DNA of 64,000 nt from Endomychus coccineus (taxonomy: Eukaryota; Arthropoda; Insecta; Coleoptera; Endomychidae), in contig OY294068.1 of the NCBI GenBank assembly GCA_958510875.1, positions 173,445,411 to 173,509,410 on the forward strand, read 5' to 3'. The number at the start of each line of letters is the position of its first letter. Within the stretch, counting starts at the first letter, position 1. Shown here one piece after another: positions 39,428 through 51,371 of the stretch. The notes below the pieces were generated by a model. The model saw only the letters and a list, made by a program, of their open reading frames with translations, was not told the origin of the DNA and made no database searches. The position numbers and the translations under genes are program-made.

Positions 39428-40195
39428 TGGATATCAAAAATTATCTTGGTCAAGGGTGGTTATGGAATCTAAAACGTGTGTCTTAATTTACGTTTGAAAT
39501 GATTATGTCACTGTCACACTGACATCATCAGTAACCTACAAATTTCATACCTATGTGCTGAAATTTTCTAATCCAGTTTTTGAATCATGCCTCTTACCAC
39601 ACAGCACAAAATTTTCATGATTGAAGCCTATTTTCGAACGGGTGCGCTAGTTAATGAAAATTGGCAATACAGTCAACGTTTGTGTTTGGACAATTTTCGA
39701 GAGCACTTCCAAAACGTGGCAATATTACCGGACAATTTTTATGCGTGCCTTACAAATTGGGTTGAAGTGTTTCGCGAAACCGGTTGTGTGACTCATAAAA
39801 AAGGTGCTGGTAGACCAAGAGTTCGTACAGAAGAAGATTTTCGCAACTTCGGTAAATAATTTGCAAGAACTTCAACAAAGAATAGTTCAGCAATGTGCAA
39901 CCATAACGCCAGAAATGCTGGAAAACGGTTTTCACAGCATGAGGATGCGCGTCAACTTGTTCATCGAACAAAACGGGGGACATTTCCAACAATTACTGTA
40001 ATTTAGTTTTTCTTGTTACTAAAACCGTTATTTCATAATTTGTAGTTCATTATTGTTTTACAACTGAAATTAACAGGTATGAAATTTGTAGGTTATTGAT
40101 GATGTCAGTGTGACAGTGACATAATTATTTCAAACGTAAAGTAAGACACACGTTTTAGATTCCACAACCACCCTTGACCAAGATAATTTTTGATA
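39428..40195 (+). mobile_element. Longest copy of the CCGGGATATC family, with transposase remnants (Tc1/mariner-like)
   Basis: About 150-bp inverted terminal repeats of the same family as 18663-19067. Inside, ATG 39587 opens MPLTTQHKIFMIEAYFRTGA...TGCVTHKKGAGRPRVRTEED, the N-terminal helix-turn-helix (DUF4817-type) of IS630/Tc1-like insect transposases. A second frame from about 39837 to a TAA at 40001 gives NNLQELQQRIVQQCATITPE and MRVNLFIEQNGGHFQQL, the usual C-terminus. The catalytic centre is deleted. This is the closest relative in the window to the autonomous parent of the MITEs. Confidence 0.85.
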
Positions 40196-40719
40196 TATTG
40201 GGTGGTAGTTTATTTACAAAATTGTCGATAAGTGGTGAACGAGGTGGTGAATTACAGGTATCGATTAAATGTTAAGTGAATATTGTTTTTTTAATGTTTT
40301 AAAATTTCTATGGATTCTAGAATATTTTGTTTATGTTCTTAATCTTAAATATGTAAAATATCGGAATTATGGGTGAAATTGTGATTATGTTTCATGAGGT
40401 GATTCGCGCTTTTTTGACCCTGTAACATCTCAAATGTTCGTGGATCTGCGACCAGTTTGTACAAGGCATTACAGTCATGACACCTCAGCCTTCAATGTAT
40501 CTTTTTTAGATGTTGAATTATTAACATACGAGTATTGTTTAGGGGCGACGTTCACGTACTCGTTTTTAAGAAATTGAGAATAATGTTTAGTACATGTTTA
40601 CCTAAATATGCTAGACATGGGAAATTTGATTTGGTCAATTTATAATAGGGTCTTATGACCAGCCTAGTAATTATTATCTTCGAGTTGTTATGCAAGTTGA
40701 TAACCCTTACAGTTATCAA
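40196..40719 (-). pseudogene. Penelope fragment, GIY-YIG region (copy A, left part)
   Basis: The reverse complement matches 47065-47209 and 48178-48565 base for base apart from scattered changes. It contains a decayed GIY-YIG stretch (about 40440-40500 on the minus strand, related to the better copy ALYIGQTGRRSTN at 48273). It is cut at 40196 by the preceding transposon and interrupted by a LINE at 40719; the remainder is 43848-43870. Confidence 0.75.
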
Positions 40720-43700
40720 AAATAAACATGTCGAAAATACTAGTGTATTCTATATAAATGCACAAAGTCTTAATAATAAAGTAAATCTAATAGATTTATT
40801 TACTTCAATACACAATCCAGATATTTTGTATTTTGTCGAAACATGGAATAATAGCTTTAACAACACTTTAATTGGTTATACATTAACATCAAATCTAAAT
40901 CGTTTAAATACAGAACATGGTGGTATTTCTATCTATGTTCGAAATGCACTTTCGCACAACTTTAAGAAGTTTGTATATCTTGTTAATATCGCTGTAGAAA
41001 TTCATTTTGAAATATCTGGTATTGTGACCATAAACGATCGGTTATGTATTTTAGTTGTATATAAATCGCATAAAGCAGATATAAATTAATTTTTTCAGAA
41101 ACTTGAGGTGACTCTACAGTATGTTACAATTAAATTTATGCATGTTATCATATGCGGTGATGTGTGAATATCGACATATTTACTAAATCCAATGAACGAA
41201 CATGATTGTTCGATTTGTTAGCATCCTATAGAATAATTTCATTAATAAACGAACCTACTAGAATTGCACGATATGGAACAAAAACAACAAAAACTGGTGT
41301 AGACTATCTTTGCACCACTTTTGATGAAAATGAAATTTCAAAAACCGTACTTGATCCGGGATTCTCTGATCATAGAGCAATCCTGTTCAACTTCCCTCTG
41401 AAATATGAAGTCAACAATAAAGTTTCATTTTATCATAGGAAAAACTTGTACTCAAATAATTGTCAAAATGAATTCAAAACTAATATTAAGACATATTTCT
41501 CAAATTTTACACTTCTTAATGCGCGAACCGATTTTGATAAAATGTTTGAGAATTTTATGTTAATGTTCTGTGCAATATTTAATAACAACTTTCCAAGGAC
41601 TTTAATCAACGGCAGAAACCTAACTAGTAATAATGATATGAATATAAAATTCTCAGAAGACCTTAAAAATAATATGGCAAATTTCCGATTTTTTAATCAT
41701 ATTTTTAAAAATAGTAATAATATAGAAACCAAAAATTCACTAAAGAAATTCAAAAATAAAATAAAAAAATGATATTAAAAAAGAAAAAATTAATCACTTC
41801 TCAAATACGATAAATAATTCTACTAATAAAATGAAAAGCATGTGGGGAATAGTAAACAGATTCAAATCGGACAGAAAATTAAAGCATCATGTTTCACAAA
41901 TACAACATCAAGGTAATTTAATAACTGACACAAAAAAGATAGCCAATTTGTTTGGAACATACTTTACTGAGTCGGTGAGTACTACAATCACGCACACAAA
42001 CAGAATAAAAACTATAAAAACTACAAGTAAAGTAGGTAATTCATTATTTTTCTTTCCATTTGAACAAAAGGATATTAACAACATAATAATGTCTTTAAAA
42101 TATAAGGCATCGTGCGGTCTGGATGATGTTCCCATAGGTATCATTAAACAAGTGGCAAATGAACTCACACCATGCCTAACAGATCTGCTCAATATTTCCG
42201 TCACAGAAGGAACATTTCCTTCCACACTTAATAGCAAAAGTTACCCCCATTCATAAGAAAGGAAACAGAGAAGACATATGTAATTATAGACAAATATCTA
42301 TATTAAGCACTTTTTCAAAAATTTTTGAAAAAGCCGTTTATAACAGAATTATGCAATATCTAGAAAAATATGACTTACTAACGCCATATCAGTTTGGATT
42401 TAGACCGGGATTATCTACTGATGCCGCAGTCATTGAGCTTACTCAGTATGTATGTTCCGAACTTGAACAAAATAAATATGTTGTGATTGTTCAGTTTGAT
42501 CTAACACATGCTTTTGACATGTTGAATAGAGAAATTTTGGATGGGAAATTGGATGCTGTCGGTATAAGGGGCTCAATAAAAAAATGGCTGATGTCATTCC
42601 TTAGCAGTAGGACATTAGTGGTAAAAGTAGATAATGTTTATTCTCATACGTTCGATGTAACACTAGGCACTCCACAAGGGAGTATACTTGGACCACTTTT
42701 GTTCATATTGTACGTGAATGATCTGCCCTACTTTGTTACGGAAGGGAAATTATTTAGGTATGCCGATGATGTGGGTGCGGTTATCTCGGGATTTACTCCT
42801 CAGGAGACGCACAATAAAGCTTTAAAGCTTATGAATGATTTCCAGATTTGGTGCGTAGAGAATGGACTTTCATTGAACTGTAAAAAAACTGTATGTATGG
42901 AATGCAAGCCACCTTTGCGACCATCTTGCAATTTCGTTTTTGACTTCCAGGGCGAAAACCTGATCTCTGAACAGGAATGTAAATTTTTAGGTACCTTTAT
43001 TGACGAGCATATGTCATGGGTTAGGAATATAGATTATATAGTATCCAGACTAAACTCACATTTTTATTTGTTATCAAATCTAAAGAACGTTCTCAGACTG
43101 CCTAATGTCTGTTTATTATGGACACATATATTCGATACTGTCTTATCATATTATAGTGTGGGGACAGTCTAGCGATTCCGAAAGAGCCTTTAAATTACAG
43201 AAACGAATTATAAGATTAATTTTCAATCTTGAGTTTCGCAAAACATGCAGACCCACATTTAAAAAACACAATATCTTACCTCTCCCTTCCATATATCTGC
43301 TAAAGATCCTTATATTCATTCATGCAAGACATGACCATTTATCGAAGGTGGGTGACAATCATAATTATTCTACACGATACAGAAATAATTTAGCATTACC
43401 ATGCATTACAAGAGTGTCTATTAAAAAAACGCCTTATTATGCGGGTTCACATCTGTATAAGTAATATGTTACCAAAATGTCTAATAGCACAAAACACAAT
43501 TAATTTCAAAAAGCAATTAAAAGACATCCTACACAAAAATATTTTTTATTCCATTCAAGAATATGAAACTTATTGTCAGTTAAATAAATAATATCTATTC
43601 AATCATTCGACATGTTTATTTATTTATTTATTTATTTATGTATCTATTTATTTGTTCACATTTATTCATTTATGTGTAATGTTCATATTTTATCAATTTG

Positions 43701-43847
43701 TAAATACAATATTTTCATATTTTAACTCTTTATTATCATTGTGTGTTAATTAATTAATGAATTTTAATTCTACTTACATGTTTGACTTACCATTAATGTA
43801 CTTTAATATGTATTTAACAAATGGTCAATAAACTCTATCTATCTATC
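40720..43847 (+). mobile_element. LINE (CR1/Jockey-type), 3.1 kb, 5'-truncated, with target duplication
   Basis: Target duplication TATCAA at 40714-40719 and 43848-43853; the tail is (CTAT)n at 43834-43850. It encodes an APE-type endonuclease (FYINAQSLNNKVNLIDL, PDILYFVETWN; later LLASYRIISLINEPTRI and PGFSDHRAILF) and a reverse transcriptase from about 41831 (KASCGLDDVPIGII; FDLTHAFD; GTPQGSILGPLLF; RYADD at 42756-42770) with a C-terminal tail to 43464. Stops or shifts at about 41087, 41770, 42254 and 43170 make it dead. Exact limits are given by the empty copy of the target at 47085. Confidence 0.93.
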
Positions 43848-43867
43848 TATCAACTGCCTCAGTAACA

Positions 43868-44053
43868 ACTAAAACCGTTATTTCATAATTTGTAGTTCAT
43901 TATTGTTTTACAACTGAAATAAATAGGTATGAAATTTGTAGGTTATTGATGATGTCAGTGTGACAGTGACATCATTATTTCAAACGTAAAGTAAGACACA
44001 CGTTTTAGATTCCACAACCACCCTTGACTAAGATAATTTTTGATATCCCTGTA
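43868..44053. mobile_element. Right half of a CCGGGATATC-family MITE
   Basis: From ACTAAAACCGTTATTTCATA to GATATCCCTGTA it repeats the right half of the copy at 39428-40195 (40015-40195). The two right halves bracket the Penelope fragment with its LINE. Confidence 0.85.
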
Positions 44054-44204
44054 CAAAAAATGTTCTGGATAACTGTCTTTTTTCGGATACATCTAAGGTC
44101 GAGTATAAAGTGACTGATCTAGAAAAACCCATAGTACAGCTCTCCATACTGCGAGGGTAAGGTGAAAAGTCCCTAAAAAATAAAACACAATCGCAAATCC
44201 CATG

Positions 44205-45935
44205 TGACATTAGTAGTAGTAGTAGTAGTAGTAATTTATTGAGCCAAAACAATACATAGAAACTACATTTGTGGCATGTCAAATTAGTTATAACAATTTA
44301 AAAATTTAAAAACAATAAAGTACAAGAACGTCTAAAGACTAGCAATTTTATAATATTAAAATATATTACAATGACACGGTTAAAACATTTAATAATTAAA
44401 GATAAATAGTCAAAGCCTTAGAAAATGTTGCATGTCAAAGTTTAAAAAGTCTTGTTGCGAATAAAAAACTCCATTCAAAAGTAGCCGTTTAACTCTACTT
44501 TGAAAAGCACGTAAGTCCAAACTCCTAATTTGCTGGGGAAGTTTATTGCATAGGTTTAGATTTAAGGAATTTCGATCCGTTTTTAACAAGCCGATTTCGA
44601 GGAGTTCTCAGATGACCAGCTAGAGCATATCTTGTTGGATAATTATGGCCATCGGCTTGAGTCGCAAAACTACCAACATCCTTGTGAACCTCCATTAAAG
44701 AATAAAAGATGAATAAACACGGCAGTTAAAATACCATATTTCTTAAATAGGGGTTCACAGTGTGCAAGTCTACTATTCACCCGGGCAATTGTTCTGAGTG
44801 CCCATTTTTGTAATTTAAAAATGGTATCGGCATGTGTAGAGTCTCCCCAGAGCAAGATACCATAGCAGAGGCTCGAGTGAAAGAGCGCATGATAAACACA
44901 AAGCAGTCCTTTCTCGTAAGAAAAATTGTACTAGATAACTTGCGACTCAGTCTATCAATATGTGCCCTCCATGATAGTTGGTCATCAACTATCATTCCCA
45001 AGAGATTGACATGAGAACCACTTGTCAGTGAGCTATTGGTTGAGAAAACAATTCTCTGCGTTTTTTGTGGATTGAGTTTGAGACCATTCGAGACATACCA
45101 GTTTTCGGCACACTCTTCGGAGCGGTTTATGGCATCCAACACAATTTCCATGGTCTTACCAGAGGCATACAGCGTACGATCATCGGCAAATTCGACACAG
45201 TCGCCGTCAAGTATATTGAAGTAAAAATCGTTGATGAAGATGATGAAAAGTATTGGACCAAGGACGGATCCTTGTGGTACTCCACTTGTCACCAACTTCA
45301 GACCTGATTGCGTGTCATTTAACATGACACACTGATACCTACTAGAAAGATATGATGACAATAAATCAAATGCCACACCTCGAACTCCGTAATGCGCCAG
45401 TTTAAGCAAAAGAGTCTGGAAGGGCACACTATCGAAGGCCTTGCTCAGATCAAGTAAGGAGGCTGCAGCCAACTCACCATCCTCGAAAGCCTCGACAATA
45501 AACTCCACCAGCCTCATAATTACCTGGATTGTCGAGCGCGCAGGCCTGAAACCATATTTTGCATCGCCTATCAAAGCATGCGTTTCCAGGTAGTCTTGCA
45601 GCTGTTTTTTTATTATGATCTCAATAATTTTACCAAAAATAGGTATAATGCGTATTGGTCTGTAGTTATTCGGATCATGCGGACTACCTTTTTTGAATAT
45701 GGGCACAACCCTGCTAATTTTGAATGCATCAGGGAAAATGGCTTGTGACATGCATTGACAAGCGATGTAAGAGGCCTCAGTACTACCTGAATGGTCTCCT
45801 TCACAATGCGGCTGTTGATTTCATAAAAGTCAAGAGAATTTGAGGTTTTAAGATCTCTTATAATTTGAAGCACCTCCATTTCAGTAACAGAACTCAGGAC
45901 GAATAGGGGCATTTGTGATGTACCGTCTTCAACTA
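44205..45935 (-). pseudogene. LINE (Jockey-type) reverse transcriptase, 5'-truncated
   Basis: Minus strand. RT blocks: VLQIIRDLKTSNSLDFYEI (about 45870), VPIFKKGSPHDPNNYRPI, YGFRPARST, SLLDLSKAFDSVP, TSGVPQGSVLGPILF, VEFADDRTLYA (FADD, the catalytic pair), LKLNPQKTQ. A main ORF runs 45751-44777; the C-terminal thumb continues in other frames (ALRTIARVNSRLAHCEPLFK at about 44800). The 3' end is at about 44205-44233 with a (CTA)n tail. Shifts at about 45750 and 44860 make it nonfunctional. Confidence 0.88.
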
Positions 45936-45944
45936 GAACGTACT

Positions 45945-46160
45945 ATATATAAATTCTCGGTAAACATTAACACTTATGCTTTATATTTTCTCGTTTTTAC
46001 GTACGTTTCGGTCTTACGACCATCATCAGAAGACTTATTATGTCTAAAACTGGATTGCACAAAGCGTCCTTATCGCACCAATCTCAATTAAAATGCCCAC
46101 GTCGCCGAAACGAACAGAAACACGAATAATCGAAATTGTAACACATTCGCCTATTTTGAA
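45945..46160 (-). mobile_element. Penelope terminal-repeat fragment
   Basis: Resembles the inverted repeats at 31348 and 32813 (shared blocks CATTAACACTTAT, ACGTACGTTTCGGTCT, CAAAGCGTCCTTATCGCAC, CACGTCGCCGAAACGAAC). No ORF remains. It abuts the 5'-truncated LINE. Confidence 0.8.
45993..46034 (-). ncRNA. Hammerhead ribozyme, one stem I mismatch
   Basis: Minus strand: core CTGATGA and GAAA intact, stem II GGTC/GACC with GTAA loop, GTA cleavage site. Stem I is GTCTT against AAAAC, one C-A mismatch, so activity may be reduced. Confidence 0.8.
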
Positions 46161-47064
46161 GGATTGCCGAAATCCTATTATTTGGGTGGGATCTAAAAAT
46201 TAGAAAAACTTTGGACGAAGTGTATTGGGCTGCAAGGAGATTATGTTGAGAAATAAAATAAGTTTTGACCAAATAAATCATTTCTTGTTTCATTTTTCAG
46301 GAACTTTTCACCTTGCCCCTAGTATTGTAACATATTTAAGGATGTCATTTCTATTTGTAGCTTTGCTTTGGTAATGTCACTGTATAACTTTGCAGCTCTT
46401 GTAAATTGAAATTTGCGTTTTGTTCCATTACGCTACATGCTCGGCGTGGAGATTAGAACTCTGGTCACAGATATTTCAAACGTATTTTTCAGGTTAATAT
46501 CTTCAACGATTGTAAATTAAAATTGGTATAGCTGTAACTTCAGTACATCTCGCACATTCGTCTTCTGTTCGGTTATAGTACACTGCACAAACTGTATTTG
46601 TACTGTTACAATTTCTTCCATTGCGCTCATTCAATGGTGAGGGTTTGCTTTGTGGATCTTACATCACATGTTAGTTCTGTAGAAAATCGGGCATCCAGCT
46701 GTTGCTGATTTCGTCATCGAGCACTGTTTGATTGCTCGATTAAATTAATCCGCGTTTCTACACGTCGGTATCCAATAGTTTACCTTCAATCCGTTCGATT
46801 TGAGATTGCATCGTCGGCTTACGACATTGAACAACTAATCGATGGAAATGTTTATTGAAAGTCTACACTAAGAAGTTTATTCTCATTGGCCAATTCACTT
46901 ACTTTATAATATGTTCCGATAAATTGAACCGAAACAACGTGAAATGACAAATCTAAATTAAGCATTTGCAGTCTAGCTTGTACTTTCAAAACCACCAATC
47001 ATATAATACTTCCTTATTTTTTGATGAATCGTCCAATTTTATATTGCAATTATGATGAGAGTTG
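46161..47064. other. Intron sequence, nothing recognised
   Basis: No coding frame or transposon end that I can support. Confidence 0.6.
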
Positions 47065-48565
47065 TTACTGAGGCAGTTGATAACTGTAAGAGTTATCAAC
47101 TTGCATAACAACTCGAAGATAATAATTACTAGGCTGGTCATAAGACCCTATTATAATTTGACTAAATCAAATTCCGCATGTCTAGCATATTTAGGTAAAC
47201 ACGTGCTAATAGTCTAGGAGCCAGAGCGATATTGATGGTCTGAACATTAACCCGATGGCACTATGGTTTCTCGTTAGAGGACGGTTCAATGACCAATTCA
47301 TCTCACAGACCGAATTTTCCCGGCTGCTAGATCTTGAGATACAGCATCCGCATTTTTTTTTGACTGGAGGTTAACCCTTTCCAAGTTGCGGTTACTTGAA
47401 AAGCATGCCATTCTTATACACTTCCACCATGTGCCATCATTTTTCATAGTGTCCGTTTATCAGGCCGACCAGTTAAAATTGAACCGAAAATGGACTGCAA
47501 GTTAACCCCCCCAAACCTGAAATCATCCGGCAAAATAAAAATAAATTAAAAAGTCGTTCCGATTTTAAACCCAGCCAGAGTCTCAATAATTGACTAATTT
47601 ATCATGAAATTGGTCATATTATCCATATTAACTTTGGGGGGGGGGGGGGGTAGGTTAAGGGATTTTTGGGGGTTCAAATAGGCAAGGAGTGATGGCAATA
47701 ATTTTAAATTTTAATTTGACCTCCAATACAGTTATTTAACATGGTGCCATCATGGTACCTTGTAATGCGCAAAGGTTCGCCACAAAATGAGGAAATAAAC
47801 CATTGTTGGTCCAAATAATGGCCAATTACTCGGAAATGGACCGATAACTTTTGATGGCATAGGGTATCTCAATAAATGCCAACACCAATGAACATTTTCC
47901 ACCAGGTTTGGGGGGGTTAACTTGCAGTTAATTTTCGATTCAATTTTAACTGGTCAGCCTGATAAACGCACACAATAAAAAAAGATGGCACAAGGTGGAA
48001 GTGTATAAGAATGGCATGCTTTTCAAGTAACCGCAACTTGGAAAGATCTCGAGATCTAGCAGCCGGGGAAAATTCGGTCTGTGAGATGAATTGATCATTG
48101 AACCGTCCTCTAACGATAAACCATAGTGCCATCGGGTTAATGTTCAGACCATTAATATCGCTCTGGCCCCTAGACTATAAACATAATTCTCAATTTCTTA
48201 AAAACGAGAACGTCGCCCCTAAAACAATACTCATATGTTAATAATTCAACATCTAAAAAAGATACATTGAAGGCTGAGGTGTCATGACTGTAATGCCTTG
48301 TACATAGGACAAACTGGTCGCAGATCCACGAACATTTGAGATGTTACAGTGTCAAAAAAGGGGACTAATAACGCGAATCGCCTCATGAAACATAATCACA
48401 ATTTCACCCATAATCCCGATATTTTACATATTCAAGATAAAGGACATAAACAAAATATTCTAGAATCCATAGAAATCTTAAAACATTGCAAAAATAACAT
48501 TAAATTGATACCTGTAATTCACCCCCTCGTTCACCACTTATCGACAATTTTGTAAATAAACTCCC
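47065..48565 (+). pseudogene. Penelope fragment, GIY-YIG region (copy B), interrupted by a 968-bp insertion
   Basis: The parts 47065-47209 and 48178-48565 are continuous in copy A (40196-40719 reversed). On the plus strand at 48265-48310 it reads CNALYIGQT then GRRSTN, the GIY-YIG core; a frame from 48349 continues RLMKHNHNFTHNPDILHIQD and ILESIEILKHCK, the C-terminal part. Stops and a shift separate them. Confidence 0.78.
47210..48177. mobile_element. Long-TIR non-autonomous element, 968 bp, TAA target duplication (PIF/Harbinger-like)
   Basis: Ends TAGTCTAGG...CCTAGACTA with inverted repeats of about 300 bp. TAA flanks it at 47207-47209 and 48178-48180; the empty site in copy A has a single TAA. 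A 3-bp TWA duplication fits PIF/Harbinger. The centre holds a G(15) run (47636-47651) and no ORF. Confidence 0.88.
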
Positions 48566-48839
48566 ACTCAAACCATCGTCTACCCCCATTCCTCAATTTA
48601 TACCACATTGAGATCAATTCCCAATATTTAAGGACATGATTATTTTAGATTTAGCTTTACGAGTAGTTGATAACTCGTAGCTTCGAGAATGCTATAGTGT
48701 GGTGAAACAATTTGTCAGCATATTTTCTAAATTAAATGTTTCAATAGTTTAATTCTCCAACTTCCGAACGTTGAAAAAATATTTCGATGTACTCGTAGAA
48801 TAAGTAACTATAAGCTCAAGTCTTAAAATGAAGAGAACT

Positions 48840-49480
48840 GCTATCTCAGGCCACAAAAGAAGACCGGGAAAAGGGAGTAAATGTCAAACTGTCCTGGTGG
48901 AAGAGCACATTTTTCTTTGCCAAATTTTGTTTCCCGTTAAACCCACTTTGGCCTTTTTCGACTTCGATTCGCCAGAACAAGTCCTTCAAAATAGGCGTTT
49001 GTTTCAGCGATGACCTCATCGTTGGAGCCAAATCGCTTTCCGCCGAGCCATTTCTTCAAGTTTGAAAATATTTAGAAATCAAAGGGGGGCAAATCTGGAT
49101 AATATGGTGGATGACGAACCATATCGTAGCGCAATTCAAGCAATTTTGCCATTGCGACTGCGGACCTGTGCGACGATACGTTGTCCTGGTGGAAAAGCAC
49201 TTTTTTTTTTGTCAAATGCGACCGTTTTCGCTCCAAATCGGCATTGAATCGATCCAACAGCTTTGCATAATATACGCCAGTGATCGTTTTCCCCGTTTCA
49301 AGGTATGGACGATACCGTCTGCATCCCAAAAAACTGTCGCCATGACTTTGTTGGCCGATAAACCCACTTTGACCTTTTCGGCTTCGATTCGCTAGGACAA
49401 GTCCACTGTTTCGACTGTTCTTTGGTCTCTGGTGTGTTGTGATGGATCCATGTTTCGTCCACTTGTAGATGGGGAACAAT
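48840..49480 (-). pseudogene. Mariner transposase, C-terminal half
   Basis: Minus-strand frames give GKTITGVYYAKLLDRFNADL, KKVLFHQDN (second catalytic Asp), VAMAKLLELRYDM, HPPYYPDLPPFDF and further down NLKKWLGGKRFGSNDE, all standard mariner blocks; the N-terminal half is missing. The start of an earlier block (QWTKHGSITT-like remains near 49470) and a partial internal duplication (LANRSRK at about 49380 and again near 48975) show rearrangement. Confidence 0.88.
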
Positions 49481-50284
49481 ATTAGACCAAGAAACTAGTA
49501 GTGCATATCGACAATAATGGATTGTGAGATTGAAACTACAATGTTCTAAATTAAATATTGTGTAGTTATTCGAAACGGAACAAAAATAAGATTTTGCATA
49601 AGATAAGATAAGATTGCAATTTTGTAATTATTTCAGTTCAGTTGTGTAATTTGTAATTTTTTTCATTTCGTAAAGAATAATATTCTAGACATAATCGGTG
49701 AAAGAATTAAATGTAGCCTGTATACTTCCCACGCAGTATGGCATTATTCTCACCCAATGACCTTTCCCCCATACAACTTGGCACAGATATATTTCATTTC
49801 AACTTGTGTAACATAACACAGAAGAACAATAGACAGTATCAGGATATTATAGATAATGCAAATTGAATTCTTATTAGAACGGAAGTGAAATATGATGAAC
49901 CCGTTAAGCCACCTCATATTGATTTTGTTAAAATAAAACATTATCTTAAATACATACATGTTTAGATATTATTTGATTGAATTGTATTATAAAATATTTT
50001 AATATTAACCTTATTTTATAGTAGCAAGATTAGCAATTTAAAGTTATTTAACAAATTACGCAAATTTGTTAGAGTTGAGTAATTTTGAATTGATTTATAT
50101 ATTATTCTGGGTAATTAACATAACGTTTCTTTTAAATTATTAAATTAGAGCAGACAGTAAGTTCTTGTTTTGTTATTTTAATACAATAAAAGAAGGTGTG
50201 CTTGAAAACTAGAATGGCTCATCCATGAGTTAAAATCCGTTCAATTTGATAAATGACTTATTTTTTTATAATATATCAAAAAGG
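49481..50284. other. AT-rich intron sequence
   Basis: Contains a short AAGATAAGATAAGAT repeat (49598-49616). Nothing else recognised. Confidence 0.6.
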
Positions 50285-50800
50285 CTTAGCTCCCACTATA
50301 CTATTGTTCGACTCTTGTTGTCACTTGTTACTCAGCAATGGAATGTTTGGTTAGGAACTCGAAGAGGAAGTTGGCACTGGAATTTTTCTTAAAGGTTTGG
50401 AGGTTATAGGCTTCAGGAAAAGCCTCACTAGGGAAAGAGTTGCACAAATTCGCCTTTATCGAAAAATGAAGCCTGGCAGGTCTTGAGTCTGACAGTGATG
50501 GTGCGACCAGTCTGAGCTCGTCTGGTCTGTCTATCTGGAATCCCTCGTGGTGGAAAGATTCCCAAGAGCACGAGTTCTCTTCAGAATAGAATTTAAGAGC
50601 TTCAGCGTATATTTGGTAGCTGAACTCCAAAAGTGTGAACAGTACTCCCGGAGACACGTCCAATCTGTGCTTTGTAGAGGAAGAGCTCTTGGAACGGAAT
50701 AAAAAACCAAGCTTCTGTGAACTAGTTTTCGCAATGGACCTCACATGATTATCCCATGAGAGGGTACTGTTGGTGGTACTACCGAGCATGGATAGTCAAA
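50285..50800 (-). pseudogene. LINE ORF2 C-terminal fragment
   Basis: Minus-strand frame: LGSTTNSTLSWDNHVRSIAK, TSSQKLGFLFRSK, YTLKLLNSI and a final NSFPSEAFPEAYNLQTFKKN, the thumb and C-terminal region of an insect LINE RT. Frames shift several times. Confidence 0.75.
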
Positions 50801-50929
50801 GGAATATTTGTATCTGACATATTCATATTAGGGGTTGTGTGATCAGCTTTCCTGGACACCTCCAGTCTTGCACCTAGAGGTTCACATGTTTGGAGATCAT
50901 CACATAAACATACGCTGAAGCTGTCAGAT

Positions 50930-51371
50930 TCTATCAAGAAGAGTATCACACTTACGAATTCACTGACCTCTCTAGAACATCGTAGAAAGATGGGCGAGCT
51001 CTCCCTTTTCTATAGATATTTCCATGGTCGTCGTAAAGCCGTATTAGGTACAACCAGTTTGCACTTTTCTAACTCGCGTGCTACGGGCTTCTCACGTGAA
51101 CGTCATTCGATTTAAGGAAAATTAACTATTTCAAAACAGTTTTTGACCCGGATTGTGGCTATCACGACCTCTGAAAAGGTTCAAAGTTCACATAATTATT
51201 TCATAATTTGTAGTTCATCATTGTTTTACAACTGAAATAAATAGGTATGAAATTTGTAGGTTATTGATGATGTCAGTGTGACAGTGACATAATTATTTGA
51301 AACGTAAAGTAAGACACACGCTTTAGATTCCACAACCACCCTTGACCAAGATAATTGTTGATATCCCGGTA
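50930..51371 (+). mobile_element. LINE scrap followed by a right-half CCGGGATATC MITE
   Basis: 50943-51030 reads LTNSLTSLEHRRKMGELSLF then YRYFHGR, a LINE C-terminal piece opposite in orientation to 50285-50800. 51058-51190 repeats the sequence at 27100-27240. 51205-51371 is the MITE right half, ending GATATCCCGGTA. Confidence 0.65.
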
